Source of the DNA: Alphaproteobacteria bacterium
GTDB taxonomy: Bacteria > Pseudomonadota > Alphaproteobacteria > Rhizobiales > JAJFHC01
Reading direction: 5' to 3'
DNA length: 64,000 nucleotides
Assembly (NCBI GenBank): GCA_021775805.1
Contig: JAJFHD010000004.1
Span: forward strand, 43,953 to 107,952
Shown here: positions 22,301 through 30,906 of the stretch, piece by piece
Layout of the letters: each line of letters opens with the position of its first letter
Numbering within the stretch: position 1 is the stretch's first letter
Notes under the pieces: model-generated
Databases searched by the model: none
Seen by the model: only the letters and a program-made list of their open reading frames with translations
What the model was told of the DNA's origin: nothing
Position numbers and translations under genes: made by a program

Positions 22301-24160
22301 CTGGTTTGCAGTCTGCAGAACGATGTCGTGAATCCAGACCTTGCTGGACACCTTGTCCGAACGCGATACCTCGTAGGATCGCTCGTTGATCGCCCTGAGC
22401 CCCATGCTTTCAAGGATCGGCAACCGGTCGCTGAGCGCAATCGGGGTACCCACGTGATAGAGCGTCAACCCGAACTGATGGCCCGGATCGCCGTCTTTAC
22501 GGTAAAAATCGATGGCAAGGTCGCCCGCCTCGTACAGCCCTTCCATATGCTGGATATCGCCAATGGCCCGCGCCGGTGCGAAAGCGTCCTGGTAGGCTGC
22601 AGAAAACCCGTCACGATACCTGTTGGAGACAACCGTGGCCGATTCGGCGTCGTATTGTGCTGTGACGGCATCGGCCAGGTGATCGTCCCAGGTGCGGACA
22701 ATGGCGCCGACGTCGGCTTCAAGCTGTGCGTGGTCGGGGGTTGGCGTCGGGGTTTCGTTGCGCCCGATGATGTAGTGGACGCGCGCCAGAGCGCCTTCCG
22801 GAAACGCCGGATAGAATGCCGACTGGCGGCCGTCGAAGGCCACCGACAGGTAGTCGCCGATGCGCATGCGCACAGACGTGCTGTAACGGTCGCGCGGCAC
22901 ATAGACCAGCAATGACACAAACCGGTCGAACTTGTCCCGGCGCACGAACACCCGCGTGCGCGGACGCTCCTCAAGCTGCAGGATGCCCATTGAAATGGTG
23001 AGCAGCGTATCGGGATCGATCTGGAACAGATCGTCGCGAGGATAGTTCTCCAGCGTACTCAGCAACGCTTTGCCGCTGTGGCCCTCGGGATTGAAGCCGC
23101 TCTGCTCGACCACGTAGTCGAGCTTACGCCGCAGAAGGGGAATAAAGCGCGGGCTGCGCGTATAGGCGCCGGACGTGAACAGGCCGATAAAGCGGATTTC
23201 ACCAATTACACTGCCATCCTCACCGAACCTTTTGACGCCGATGTAGTCCATGTGGACCCGTCTGTGCACGGTCGCGCGCACATTGGCCTTGGTGATGATC
23301 AGGGGCGCCGGCTGCGCCAGAAATTCGCGCAGCTCCGGTGTCATCGACACAAGCTTGCCGGCCCGCCGAAGTACGTGGACGGAAGGATCGCGCAGGATTC
23401 CCAGGCCGGTTTTCTTGACCGCCTCGAATTCGCCTTTACTGACGCCGCCGGCAAACTGGTACTCGCGCACGCCGAGCAGCGTAAAGTTGCCGTCGGCCAT
23501 CCACTCCAGGAAATGGATCGATTCAGCCAGCTCGTCGACCGGCACCGGCGGCGGGTTTGTCTGGAATTCCGTAACCACCGACCGCACGCTCTCGAGCATC
23601 GGCCGCCAGTCGAGGACCGCCGTGCGGACATCCGTCAGCACCGCCAGAAGTTCGGCCTTCAGGGTCTCTGCAAGTTCTTCGCTTTCCAATTGCCGCACAT
23701 GGATGTGAATGAAGCTTTCACGCGAAACACCTTGTTGGGATTTTGACCGCTCACCCAGGACCGCCTTCAGTTTGCCGTCGGTGCCCCGTTCCACCGCAAG
23801 GATCGGATGCAGCACCAGGTCGATTTCTATGTTCCGTTCGTTCAGCAGACCAAGAACCGAGTCCACCAGAAACGGCATATCATCGTTGAGTATTTCAATT
23901 GTCGACACCGCCGGACTATGGTCCTTGAGCGTGTGGATCTCGACTTTCGGCCGGCCATGCAGCCGCTTTGCGGCAAAGGCAAAGGCGGTTTGTGTTATCG
24001 CGGCGAGACTGGCCGGTGAGTACCGATGGAGATCGTCTTCCACCCCTTGCGCCAGAAAAGCATTGGCGAATGTCTTGAGCTGTGTGTTCTTGCCGCCCTT
24101 GGAAGAAAGTTTGGACTGGACTTTCTTGACCAGGTTCTGAATCCCCTCGTGCGCCTGCAT
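19346..24160 (-). CDS. gdhB: NAD-specific glutamate dehydrogenase (large, 180-kDa class)
   Basis: The ~1604-residue protein oxidatively deaminates glutamate to 2-oxoglutarate. It has a long N-terminal regulatory region with ACT-like segments (about 1-700). The catalytic domain centres on GGLRWSDRPEDFRTE and KNAVIVPVGSKGGFVPK near residues 810-855. A Rossmann region and a long helical C-terminal region follow. Its length fits the L-GDH_180 family of proteobacteria. I set the start at the ATG ending at 24160 (MQAHEGIQNLVKKVQ); the track's extra 31 residues look non-family. The large plus-strand ORF inside it (20711-22915) is an antisense shadow. Confidence 0.97.
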   Translation of the reverse strand: MQAHEGIQNLVKKVQSKLSSKGGKNTQLKTFANAFLAQGVEDDLHRYSPASLAAITQTAFAFAAKRLHGRPKVEIHTLKDHSPAVSTIEILNDDMPFLVDSVLGLLNERNIEIDLVLHPILAVERGTDGKLKAVLGERSKSQQGVSRESFIHIHVRQLESEELAETLKAELLAVLTDVRTAVLDWRPMLESVRSVVTEFQTNPPPVPVDELAESIHFLEWMADGNFTLLGVREYQFAGGVSKGEFEAVKKTGLGILRDPSVHVLRRAGKLVSMTPELREFLAQPAPLIITKANVRATVHRRVHMDYIGVKRFGEDGSVIGEIRFIGLFTSGAYTRSPRFIPLLRRKLDYVVEQSGFNPEGHSGKALLSTLENYPRDDLFQIDPDTLLTISMGILQLEERPRTRVFVRRDKFDRFVSLLVYVPRDRYSTSVRMRIGDYLSVAFDGRQSAFYPAFPEGALARVHYIIGRNETPTPTPDHAQLEADVGAIVRTWDDHLADAVTAQYDAESATVVSNRYRDGFSAAYQDAFAPARAIGDIQHMEGLYEAGDLAIDFYRKDGDPGHQFGLTLYHVGTPIALSDRLPILESMGLRAINERSYEVSRSDKVSSKVWIHDIVLQTANQNDVALDDLKVLLKECFLAVWNGAAENDGFNALVIARSIAWRDVSVLRAVAKYLRQAAIPFSNIYIWSTLVRHSGIAAKLVELFHCRFDPATAKDRAAREKRINKAIEKALDDVASLNEDRVLRRFSNVINTALRTNFFQRNADGGFRAALAIKIRSKNIDDLPKPRPFAEIFVYAPDIEGIHLRGGAIARGGLRWSDRPEDFRTEVLGLVKAQQVKNAVIVPVGSKGGFVPKLLDMSAAREVIQEEAIRCYKVFITSLLDVTDNLKGEAVVPPLEVVRHDGDDPYLVVAADKGTATFSDIANGISEDRDFWLGDAFASGGSAGYDHKKMGITARGGWEAVKRHFREMERDIQSEPFTAVGCGDMSGDVFGNGMLLSTQTKLVAAFDHRDIFIDPDPNPAKSHAERQRMFNLARSTWRDYSAKLISKGGGIFSRADKSIALSPEIQALTGIKTKTTTPNDLIKALLKMPSDLLWFGGIGTYIRATTETDDQVGDRATDPLRITAPEVGAKVIGEGANLGLTQRARIEFAKHGGRVNTDAIDNSAGVNSSDVEVNIKIALGAAEAAGKLNRKARNKLLAEMTSEVASLVLRNNYQQTLSLTLTETISLDDMAYHARFMRELESRDLLDRAIEFLPDDLELAEREVAKDPLTRPELSVIMAYAKITLFGDLLKCSIPDDAYFDSELLGYFPTRLQSKYPKEIAGHRLRREIIATLLANSIINRGGPTFVSRLQDETGADVASIARAFAMARDCFGFRALNEEVDSLDNKVASGTQTALYLDLQETLRRQTVWFLRNGSMSAPLDKQIAHYHAGIQALSGVLDKVLPDAAQKRVAAAEKDLVAQKVPKALAGQVARLRYLSRGTDIVLVATQTKKSVPDVARAFYGIGVRLGIDRLAARAGDVEVTDYFDRLALGRSVESILGTQRSLVADILRSSKGKGDALSAWAKARPETLERTEKAMMEMIDSGDLTLAKVAVAGSYLLDLQDG

Positions 24161-24327
24161 CGTTTGACCCCTATCGCCACGTATTATTCCTTGTGGCCAA
24201 GACATATTTGAACAATGTGAATGATCGTGACTGTGCGCCAAGTCCCGTCCCATGACAAGGCAGAAGCGACATCCAACGCGATGTTAGGCAGCCCCGTTGA
24301 ACAGACAATGCCGGGATTTCAGAACCC

Positions 24328-25266
24328 TCAAACGGCCGGACCTGGAAGAGCCCTGTCGGTGCTGCCTTCGACTTCCTCCATCAACCACGATCTGAAGGCC
24401 ACGATGTTGGGCTCGTCGGAGCGCGACCTGAGGCTGACCGCAAAGAACGAATAGTCCGCCTTAAGTTTGAGGTCGAATGGTGCCACCAGCCTGCCGGCGT
24501 CGATATCGGCCTGGGCCAGCACCATGCGGCCCAGAACGACGCCGGCACCGGAAATCGCTGCATCGATGGCGTGATCGGCAACGTTGAAGTGAAGACCGCT
24601 CGTCGACGGACGAACGCCGGACAGACCGGCGGCGTCAAGCCAATGCTGCCAATCGGGCAGATAGAAGACTCCCAAATGGGTGTCGTCGTGTATCAACGCG
24701 ACATCGGCCAGATTTTCTGGCGACGACAGAGCGTCTTCGCCTTCCAGAAGTGTCGGCGCGCACAGCGGCGTCACGAACTCGTCGACCAGTTTGACCGAGT
24801 CGCAATTCCGGTAGTCGCCCTGGCCAAACCGGATCGCCACGTCGATGTCGTCATGTTCGAGGTCTGCCATCTTGATGCTGGCCGTGATCCGGGCGTCGAC
24901 GTCCGGGTATTGGGCAATGAACCGGTAAAGCCTCGGCGCCAGCCATTTTGCGGTGAAGGCCGGTCCGGCCGAGACCACCAGCACGTTTCCGGCACGCCGG
25001 GTCTCCAGTTGACGCATGGTCTGCGACAACCGGTCGAAGGCGTCCCGGACACCCGGTGCGATCAGCCGGCCGTGTTCCGTCAGTTCAATCGAACGGTTAT
25101 GCCGGATGAACAGTTTCAGGCCAAGCTGATCTTCCAGCTGGCGGATTTGATAGCTGAGAGCGGCAGGTGTCACGAACAGCTCTTCCGCCGCCTTCTGAAA
25201 ACTCATGTGGCGGACAGCGGCCTCGAAGGCGCGCAGGGCATTGAGGGAGGGCAGGCGGTCTGACAT
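24328..25266 (-). CDS. LysR-family regulator, GcvA type
   Basis: The 312-residue protein has an N-terminal winged helix (LPSLNALRAFEAAVRHMSFQ, ELFVTPAALSYQIRQLE), which is the GcvA-like subgroup signature. A LysR substrate-binding domain follows (DVAIRFGQGDY, LIHDDTHLGV). The target and effector are unknown. It is divergent from a short ORF at 25426, and a LysR protein commonly controls its divergent neighbour. Confidence 0.93.
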   Translation of the reverse strand: MSDRLPSLNALRAFEAAVRHMSFQKAAEELFVTPAALSYQIRQLEDQLGLKLFIRHNRSIELTEHGRLIAPGVRDAFDRLSQTMRQLETRRAGNVLVVSAGPAFTAKWLAPRLYRFIAQYPDVDARITASIKMADLEHDDIDVAIRFGQGDYRNCDSVKLVDEFVTPLCAPTLLEGEDALSSPENLADVALIHDDTHLGVFYLPDWQHWLDAAGLSGVRPSTSGLHFNVADHAIDAAISGAGVVLGRMVLAQADIDAGRLVAPFDLKLKADYSFFAVSLRSRSDEPNIVAFRSWLMEEVEGSTDRALPGPAV

Positions 25267-25425
25267 GTATCACTTAAAGAAATTTATCCTGAAGTGCCGA
25301 AATTACTCGTTTGTCACTGGCAAATGCAATCCCTATTTTCATGAACAGCAGAGGTGCTGTTTGGCTGCCGTCGCCGAACAAGTCTCCACTTTTGAGTTTA
25401 ACGTATTGTAATAAAGGACATAATC

Positions 25426-25614
25426 ATGAACTCGCATGAACTCCCCGAATACGATCTGCAGGCCATGTTGCACCGGGGCCGCGTCGAACGTTCGCTTGCC
25501 TTTCACCGGTTTCTCAGAAGCAGTGTTTCACAGGTCAAGAATATTTTCTTGAACCGTGTTGCGGAAGACGCGTGCGTCCGTCATCCCGGCGCAACCGCGC
25601 GCAGCTGCTCATAA
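25426..25614 (+). CDS. Small hypothetical protein divergent from LysR
   Basis: The 62-residue ORF begins MNSHELPEYDLQAMLHRGRV and has a helical, positively charged middle (RVERSLAFHRFLRSSVSQVK). A good AAAGGAC ribosome site precedes the ATG at 25426, which supports a real gene. I do not recognise a characterised family. The small basic protein opposite a LysR regulator resembles the arrangement at 39.8 kb. Confidence 0.6.
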   Translation: MNSHELPEYDLQAMLHRGRVERSLAFHRFLRSSVSQVKNIFLNRVAEDACVRHPGATARSCS

Positions 25615-25716
25615 CATTGGATCTGCCAGGAATTTTCCTGATCCCGGCCCGGCCATCCTCCAAAAGACTCCCTCCCAGGCGTCCGGATGGTCGGGCCGGT
25701 GGTTTCCGGTCTGCCG

Positions 25717-26331
25717 TCAGATTTCAATCAGATGATTGGGCAGAACGTCGTCTGCTGATGCGTCTTCGGGGAAATGTCGTGCCAGCACGTCACCGCACAG
25801 ATCGATGGCCGTCACAAACCCATCCGCCGTCCGGCCGTCACGGACAGCCTTCGTAACCGCGTCGACAGCATCCCGCCAGACCTCCCCATCGACCTTTTTA
25901 TATATCCCCTCGTCGGCAATCACTTCGCAGTAACGCTCGAACACAGAGACGAAGATCATGACACCGGTCCGCGCCGGTGTGGTGTGCATGTCTTGAGCCA
26001 GGAACTGCTCCATGGCATGGCGGTGCGCCCGCCGCCGTTTCAGGCCGGCGGGCACCACATGTTTCAATACCGGCTGGAATCGCAGAGCCATCACCACACC
26101 AATGAAAACGCAAAGCTGGATCAGGTAAACGACCGGCAGCGACAGTGACGGGATCCAGAGCGCCGGCAACGGCACCGCCAAGGCGGCAAGGGCTGCCCAA
26201 AGGAACGGCACATAGGCGTAGTCGTCGCTGCTTTGGGCGACCAGAGCCACGACTTCACCGCTGGTCTTGTTTTCTGCCCTTGTGATCGCCTCGGAAATCC
26301 GGGCACGTCCATTGTCGTCGATAAAGGCCAT
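25717..26331 (-). CDS. TPM-domain membrane protein
   Basis: The 204-residue protein starts MAFIDDNGRARISEAITRAE and carries a TPM domain interrupted by two hydrophobic segments (about 35-85). The second half is FVSVFERYCEVIADEGIYKK. TPM domains occur in membrane-linked proteins; some have acid phosphatase activity or assist photosystem repair in phototrophs. I preferred the ATG at 26331 over the GTG at 26343 because it lies 5 bp after the upstream stop and follows TAGGAC. It is the last gene of the lemA operon. Confidence 0.88.
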   Translation of the reverse strand: MAFIDDNGRARISEAITRAENKTSGEVVALVAQSSDDYAYVPFLWAALAALAVPLPALWIPSLSLPVVYLIQLCVFIGVVMALRFQPVLKHVVPAGLKRRRAHRHAMEQFLAQDMHTTPARTGVMIFVSVFERYCEVIADEGIYKKVDGEVWRDAVDAVTKAVRDGRTADGFVTAIDLCGDVLARHFPEDASADDVLPNHLIEI

Positions 26332-26336
26332 GTGTC

Positions 26337-26702
26337 CTACCACTCTCCGTCCTCGCCGCGCCCGCCCGCGCCGGCATCCAATCGCCCCTGTTTTCGGCGC
26401 CGCCTGCGCGAACGCAGGAACGTCACGGCAAACATGAACGCCACCGCCCCCATCATGATGAACACCAGGGCCGGGACGAGGGTCTTGTAGAAATCTTCAT
26501 CATAGACGCGCCCGTCCCGGATCACCGGGTTGTCGGGAGAGGCCCAGGGCGAGCCCGGATCGTCCTTTTCCGTAGCGGGCCCGGCCCATGTGGTACTCCC
26601 GACCGAATCGGGGGCCATCGATTCGACAACAATTCCTGAACACAAGACGGCGGTCAGCACCACGAGGCGCATGGCGAGTTTATGGAAACGCTGCTTCACC
26701 AT
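26337..26702 (-). CDS. Small membrane protein in the lemA/TPM operon
   Basis: The 121-residue protein has an N-terminal signal-like helix (MRLVVLTAVLCSGIVVES), a polar region, and a second transmembrane helix (LVPALVFIMMGAVAFMFAVTFL) followed by a run of arginines. I recognise no family. Its start overlaps the stop of the TPM gene upstream by 7 bp and its stop lies 5 bp from the next start, so it is almost certainly translated with them and may act in the same membrane complex. Confidence 0.75.
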   Translation of the reverse strand: MVKQRFHKLAMRLVVLTAVLCSGIVVESMAPDSVGSTTWAGPATEKDDPGSPWASPDNPVIRDGRVYDEDFYKTLVPALVFIMMGAVAFMFAVTFLRSRRRRRKQGRLDAGAGGRGEDGEW

Positions 26703-27466
26703 CCGCCCGATGACCCGCCGCCGCCAAAGCTGCCGCCCCCGCCGGAAAACCCGCCGCCGCCGGAGAACCCACCGCCGGACGAGCTGCCGAACGAGCCGCC
26801 ACTGTTCGAGCCACCAACGCTGTTGCCAAAGCGGGTGATCAGAACAAAGATCACGATGAATATGATCAGCAGCAACCAGAAGGGAATTTCATCGCCATCG
26901 GATGTCCGCTTCGCCTTCGCCGCCACCTGTTCCGGATCGCCGGAGATGACGGCGACGATATCGGTGACGCCTGCCTTGATGCCAGCAGGCATGTCGCCGG
27001 CCTTGAACTTGGGCAGGATGGTGCGCTCGATGATGATCTTGCTCAGGGCATCCGTGAGCGTGCCTTCAAGACCATACCCGACTTCGATCGCCACCTTGCG
27101 CTCGGCAGGGGCAATGATCAGCAACACGCCGTTGTTTTTATCCTTCTGGCCGATCCCCCAATGGCGTCCCAGCCGGTAACCGAAATCCCGGATGTCGTAG
27201 CCTTGCAGCGACTTCAGCGTCGCGACAACGAGTTGAGCGGACGTCTTTTCCTCAAGCGCCTTGGAGGCATCTTCGATTTCGATTTCGTCAACGCTGCCGA
27301 GCAGCCCGGCCTGGTCCACCACCCGGCCCGACAGGGCGGGAAAATCCGGATCCGCCGCCAGGCTTTGCGATGACCAGAATCCAGTGCCGGACAAGATCAC
27401 CGCAAGGACCGCAGCGACCTTCAGGAACGAACATTTGCTGCCGATGGTGGCATGCGGACCGGCCAT
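26696..27466 (-). CDS. YgcG-like TPM domain protein
   Basis: The 256-residue protein has a signal peptide (AAVLAVILSGTGFWSSQSLA), a TPM domain (VVDQAGLLG, LVVATLKSLQGYDIRDFGY, NNGVLLIIAPAERKVAIEVG), a transmembrane helix near residue 205 and a Gly/Ser-rich tail with GGGGFSGGGGSFGGGG. This is the classic YgcG layout. The tail follows the membrane helix, so it should be on the opposite side from the TPM domain. LemA is directly upstream, a frequent pairing. Confidence 0.93.
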   Translation of the reverse strand: MAGPHATIGSKCSFLKVAAVLAVILSGTGFWSSQSLAADPDFPALSGRVVDQAGLLGSVDEIEIEDASKALEEKTSAQLVVATLKSLQGYDIRDFGYRLGRHWGIGQKDKNNGVLLIIAPAERKVAIEVGYGLEGTLTDALSKIIIERTILPKFKAGDMPAGIKAGVTDIVAVISGDPEQVAAKAKRTSDGDEIPFWLLLIIFIVIFVLITRFGNSVGGSNSGGSFGSSSGGGFSGGGGFSGGGGSFGGGGSSGGW

Positions 27467-27483
27467 GGGGGCTCAGCCCGCCA

Positions 27484-28077
27484 TCACTCGAAACTCACCT
27501 TGGGAACTTCCTTGGCGCCTTCTTCGATGGTGAACGTCTGCATCGGCTGGTTTTCCGAATAGAGCAACGACGCCCACCAGCGGCCCGGAATTGTCTTGAG
27601 TTCGGTATTATAGACCCGCACTGCCTCGATATAGTCCCGCCGGGCGACCGAAATCCGGTTTTCCGTACCCTCAAGCTGGGACTGCAGCGCCAGAAAGTTC
27701 TGATTGGATTTCAGGTCCGGATAGCGCTCCACCACCACCAGCAGTCTTGACAGTGCCGAGGTCAGCGCGCCCTGGTTTTCCTGGAAAGCCTTGAAGGCTT
27801 GCGGGTTTGTCAGCACGTCCTTGGGCAGGGTCGTTTGGGTCGCCTTGGCCCGGGCGTTGACCACGGCGGTCAGGGTGTCGCGCTCCTGGGCGGCATATCC
27901 CTTGACGGTCGCCACCAGATTCGGGATCAGGTCGGTGCGCCTCTGGAACTGGTTAAGCACCTGACTCCAGGCGGCTTTTGCCTTTTCTTCAAAGGTCGGA
28001 ATGTTGTTGATCCCGCAACCGGCCAGCCACACACTCAAGGCACAAACGACGGCGACGCTACGTAGTGATCCGTTCAC
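27484..28077 (-). CDS. lemA: LemA family protein
   Basis: The 197-residue protein has an N-terminal lipoprotein-like signal ending in a cysteine (VWLAGCGINNIP) and the LemA motifs AWSQVLNQFQRRTDLIPNLV, VNARAKATQ and YPDLKSNQNFLALQSQLEGTENRI. LemA proteins are membrane-attached helical bundles of unclear function. The start is a GTG. It is first in the operon lemA-YgcG-like-membrane protein-TPM. Confidence 0.95.
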   Translation of the reverse strand: MNGSLRSVAVVCALSVWLAGCGINNIPTFEEKAKAAWSQVLNQFQRRTDLIPNLVATVKGYAAQERDTLTAVVNARAKATQTTLPKDVLTNPQAFKAFQENQGALTSALSRLLVVVERYPDLKSNQNFLALQSQLEGTENRISVARRDYIEAVRVYNTELKTIPGRWWASLLYSENQPMQTFTIEEGAKEVPKVSFE

Positions 28078-28194
28078 GGCTTATCTCCCGGTCAGTTTAT
28101 CGATTCGCGCAGGGCGCCTCATTGCTACAATATCGCAACGTTCGGTGCAAAATACTCTTCAAATCCGGCAAAAGGCATTCAAGGGAGTTCTGCC

Positions 28195-29067
28195 ATGGAC
28201 ATGGTGATCACGAAAAGCGACTGGGGCATGGATCATATCGGCGACCTCAATGCCAAACTCCGCGCTGTGGCAGACGCCGGGTATGACGGCATCGAGTGTT
28301 TTTTTGTCGACATGAACCCGGCCGAGTTCAACGCCGCCCGCAAGGACCTTGGCCTGGCGTTCAATGCCGGGATGGTGGCCCCCAGCATAGCCGCCTTCCG
28401 CACCGAACTGCAGCGCGTACTGGCCTACCAACCCGACCTGATCAACTGCCACGGCGGCCGCGACTATTTCGCTTTCGACGAAGGCGTCGCCTTCTTTCGC
28501 GAGTGCATCGACATCGCCAGATCCGAGACCGACATCGAAGTGGTTCACGAAACCCACCGCCGTTGCGCCCTCTACAGCCCCTGGGGCACCCGGCGCTACC
28601 TGGAAGCCGTGCCCGATCTCTACATCTGCGCCGACTTCAGCCATTTCACCGTCGTCTCTGAAAGCAACATGCAGACCAGCACATCGAGCGTGGCCGACGA
28701 GAACGGCCTCATGGCCCTGATCCCCGACCCCGAGAAGGACGCCATGATGGACATCGCGATTGCCCGCACCCATCACATCCATGCCCGCGTCGGCGACCTG
28801 CATCGGCCGCAATGCCTTGATCCCCGCGTCGGCTGGGGTCTTGAATGGACCGCGCTGTACGAGACCTGGTGGGATCGCATCATCGAGGCCCGCCGCGCCG
28901 AAGGCCGGGCTACGATGACCGTTTGCCCGGAATATGGACCACACCCCTATGCCCCGGCTGATCGGGACACCAATGTGCCCTATTCTGAACCCTGGGACCT
29001 CAGCCTCTGGGCGATGGACCGGTTTCGCGACCGCTGGCCGGCCGACCGGCTGAAACGGTCCGATTGA
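28195..29067 (+). CDS. Sugar phosphate isomerase/epimerase-like TIM barrel
   Basis: The 290-residue protein is a xylose-isomerase-like (AP endonuclease 2 superfamily) TIM barrel. Likely metal ligands are in VVHETHRR, CADFSHF, HIHARVGD and CPEYGP. Members include isomerases, epimerases and inositol-catabolic enzymes. The substrate cannot be told from sequence, and no sugar genes lie beside it. It is divergent from lemA. Confidence 0.82.
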   Translation: MDMVITKSDWGMDHIGDLNAKLRAVADAGYDGIECFFVDMNPAEFNAARKDLGLAFNAGMVAPSIAAFRTELQRVLAYQPDLINCHGGRDYFAFDEGVAFFRECIDIARSETDIEVVHETHRRCALYSPWGTRRYLEAVPDLYICADFSHFTVVSESNMQTSTSSVADENGLMALIPDPEKDAMMDIAIARTHHIHARVGDLHRPQCLDPRVGWGLEWTALYETWWDRIIEARRAEGRATMTVCPEYGPHPYAPADRDTNVPYSEPWDLSLWAMDRFRDRWPADRLKRSD

Positions 29068-29173
29068 GGGGCTGCTGCAATTTCTGCGGTGCACTGCCCC
29101 GGAGCGACACAGGCATTTACCATTTGTCAGGAATTTGCGTGCCTGCACGCCGCGCCCTGTTAGAATTTGGCCC

Positions 29174-29686
29174 ATGTACACACGGCCCAGATTCAACCCG
29201 AACGAAACCGACGGCGCGGACGACTACGCCTCGGCCTGCGAAAAGGCGTTGGGTGAGTTGAACGACACGATTGTGGTTCAGGGCGACCTGAAGGCCCGGC
29301 TCAGGGAGATCGACCAGCGCATAGCCCGCCTGCGGCCGCTGGCTGTCAGCCTGTATGGCCAGTGCAAGGAACCCACCCGGCGGGTTCTGGCGGAAAAGTT
29401 CGACACCACCGAACTGCTCGATCTGCCCGAGAACGGCAGGGTCAGCGACCTTCTGCGCCGGGTCGAGCGGACATTTCAGCAGGCCAACGCCACGCCCTTG
29501 TGTGCCGGTGACGTCATCAACCGTCTGAACGCCGATGGGGTCACCTGCCCGGAAAAGGCTGTGTACAACGCCATTCAGCGCCTGGCCCATGCCGGTCACC
29601 TGGTGCGTGTCAGCCGCGGCCGTTACCTCGCACCCGACCACGGCATCGCGATCGAGACTTCGGATACCCCGTGCGAAAACTTCTGA
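29174..29686 (+). CDS. Hypothetical winged-helix protein
   Basis: The 170-residue protein has a helical N-terminal half (with ELNDTIVVQGDLKARLREID) and a C-terminal segment, INRLNADGVTCPEKAVYNAIQRLAHAGHLVRVSRGRYL, that reads like a winged-helix DNA-binding domain. I do not recognise a named family. I used the ATG at 29174; the track starts 39 bp earlier. Nothing adjacent suggests a target. Confidence 0.6.
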   Translation: MYTRPRFNPNETDGADDYASACEKALGELNDTIVVQGDLKARLREIDQRIARLRPLAVSLYGQCKEPTRRVLAEKFDTTELLDLPENGRVSDLLRRVERTFQQANATPLCAGDVINRLNADGVTCPEKAVYNAIQRLAHAGHLVRVSRGRYLAPDHGIAIETSDTPCENF

Positions 29687-29797
29687 TTTTTCTGGAAACG
29701 TCCTCTGCAGCACGTCCTGATTGACCTGAATCAAGGTCACAAGCGTCGTTTTTGGCTAGCCTTCCCGTTTGAGTATTGTGAACAGCGGGAGACAGAC

Positions 29798-30808
29798 ATG
29801 AGTACGCAAGCCAGCACCAACAAGGTGAAACCCGGACTGCCGGAAGACCGTGAAAAGAATCCGGCCAACACCGCAAAGAGCAATGGTGCCGGTGTTCCTC
29901 TGGACGCCCGCAAGACACCCCTGCACGCGAACGCGGCCATGCCGGATTTGGGATTTGACCAGGACGCCAAGCGTCGGGTCTTCGAAGACGGCGAATACCC
30001 CTACAAGAAGAAGATCGATCGTGCGTCCTACGAAAAGCAGAAGGCGGAGCTTCAGATCGAACTGCTCAAGGTTCAGGAGTGGGTGAAGACGACCGATCAG
30101 AAGATCGTCCTGCTGTTCGAGGGCCGCGACGCGGCCGGCAAGGGCGGCACCATCAAACGCTTCACCGAACACCTCAACCCGCGCGGCGCCCGCGTCGTGG
30201 CGCTCGACAAACCGACCGAGCGGGAAAGGAAGCAGTGGTTCTTCCAGCGCTACATCAACCACCTGCCGTCGGGCGGTGAAATGGTCCTGTTCGACCGCTC
30301 CTGGTATAACCGCGCGGGCGTCGAACGCGTCATGGGTTTCTGTTCGCCGCACGATTACCTGGAGTTCATGCGTCAGGCCCCGGAGATCGAACGCATGATC
30401 GCGCGCAGCGGAGTACGGCTTTACAAGTACTGGTTTTCAGTAACCCGCAAGGAACAACTCAAGCGTTTCTCGTCGCGCGAACGCGAACCCTTGAAGATGT
30501 GGAAACTGTCGCCGATCGATCGCCAATCCCTCGACAAGTGGGACGACTACACCGAAGCCAAGGAAGCGATGTTCTTCTACACCGACACCGCCGACGCGCC
30601 CTGGACGATCGTCAAATCCGACGACAAGAAACGCGCCCGGCTGAACTGCATGCGGCACTTTTTGTCCAGCCTGCCGTATCCGGGCAAGGACACCCGTGTA
30701 GTCGGCCATCCCGATCCGCTGATCATCGGCTCAAGTGCGGATGTCATTCGGAACAGTGAGCATATTCTGGGCAAAAGTCTGCATCCCGGCCATCGCCGGA
30801 CGAAGTAG
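29798..30808 (+). CDS. ppk2: Polyphosphate kinase 2
   Basis: PPK2 transfers phosphate between polyphosphate and nucleotides. The 336-residue protein has the Walker A motif GRDAAGKGGTIKRF, the Walker B-like VLFDRSWYNRAGVERVMGFC, and the basic lid region RFSSREREPLKMWKLSPID. This looks like the class that phosphorylates nucleoside diphosphates. The ~65-residue N-terminus before the kinase core is polar and variable. It is a single-gene unit that converges with the RidA fusion gene. Confidence 0.95.
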   Translation: MSTQASTNKVKPGLPEDREKNPANTAKSNGAGVPLDARKTPLHANAAMPDLGFDQDAKRRVFEDGEYPYKKKIDRASYEKQKAELQIELLKVQEWVKTTDQKIVLLFEGRDAAGKGGTIKRFTEHLNPRGARVVALDKPTERERKQWFFQRYINHLPSGGEMVLFDRSWYNRAGVERVMGFCSPHDYLEFMRQAPEIERMIARSGVRLYKYWFSVTRKEQLKRFSSREREPLKMWKLSPIDRQSLDKWDDYTEAKEAMFFYTDTADAPWTIVKSDDKKRARLNCMRHFLSSLPYPGKDTRVVGHPDPLIIGSSADVIRNSEHILGKSLHPGHRRTK

Positions 30809-30906
30809 GACCGCATTCTGTTTTCTCGCGAGAAAGCCCGCGGATCTCACAAGTGGTTGGAATCATACGGTTTCGCCGTGTGCATCGTATTCTTGACGTC
30901 GAAAAA

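Noticed and set aside
20711-22915. 734-residue plus-strand ORF inside the glutamate dehydrogenase gene
   Set aside because: Antisense shadow of a well-supported 1604-residue enzyme; its Arg/Gly/Val-rich composition is typical of reverse reading in high-GC DNA.
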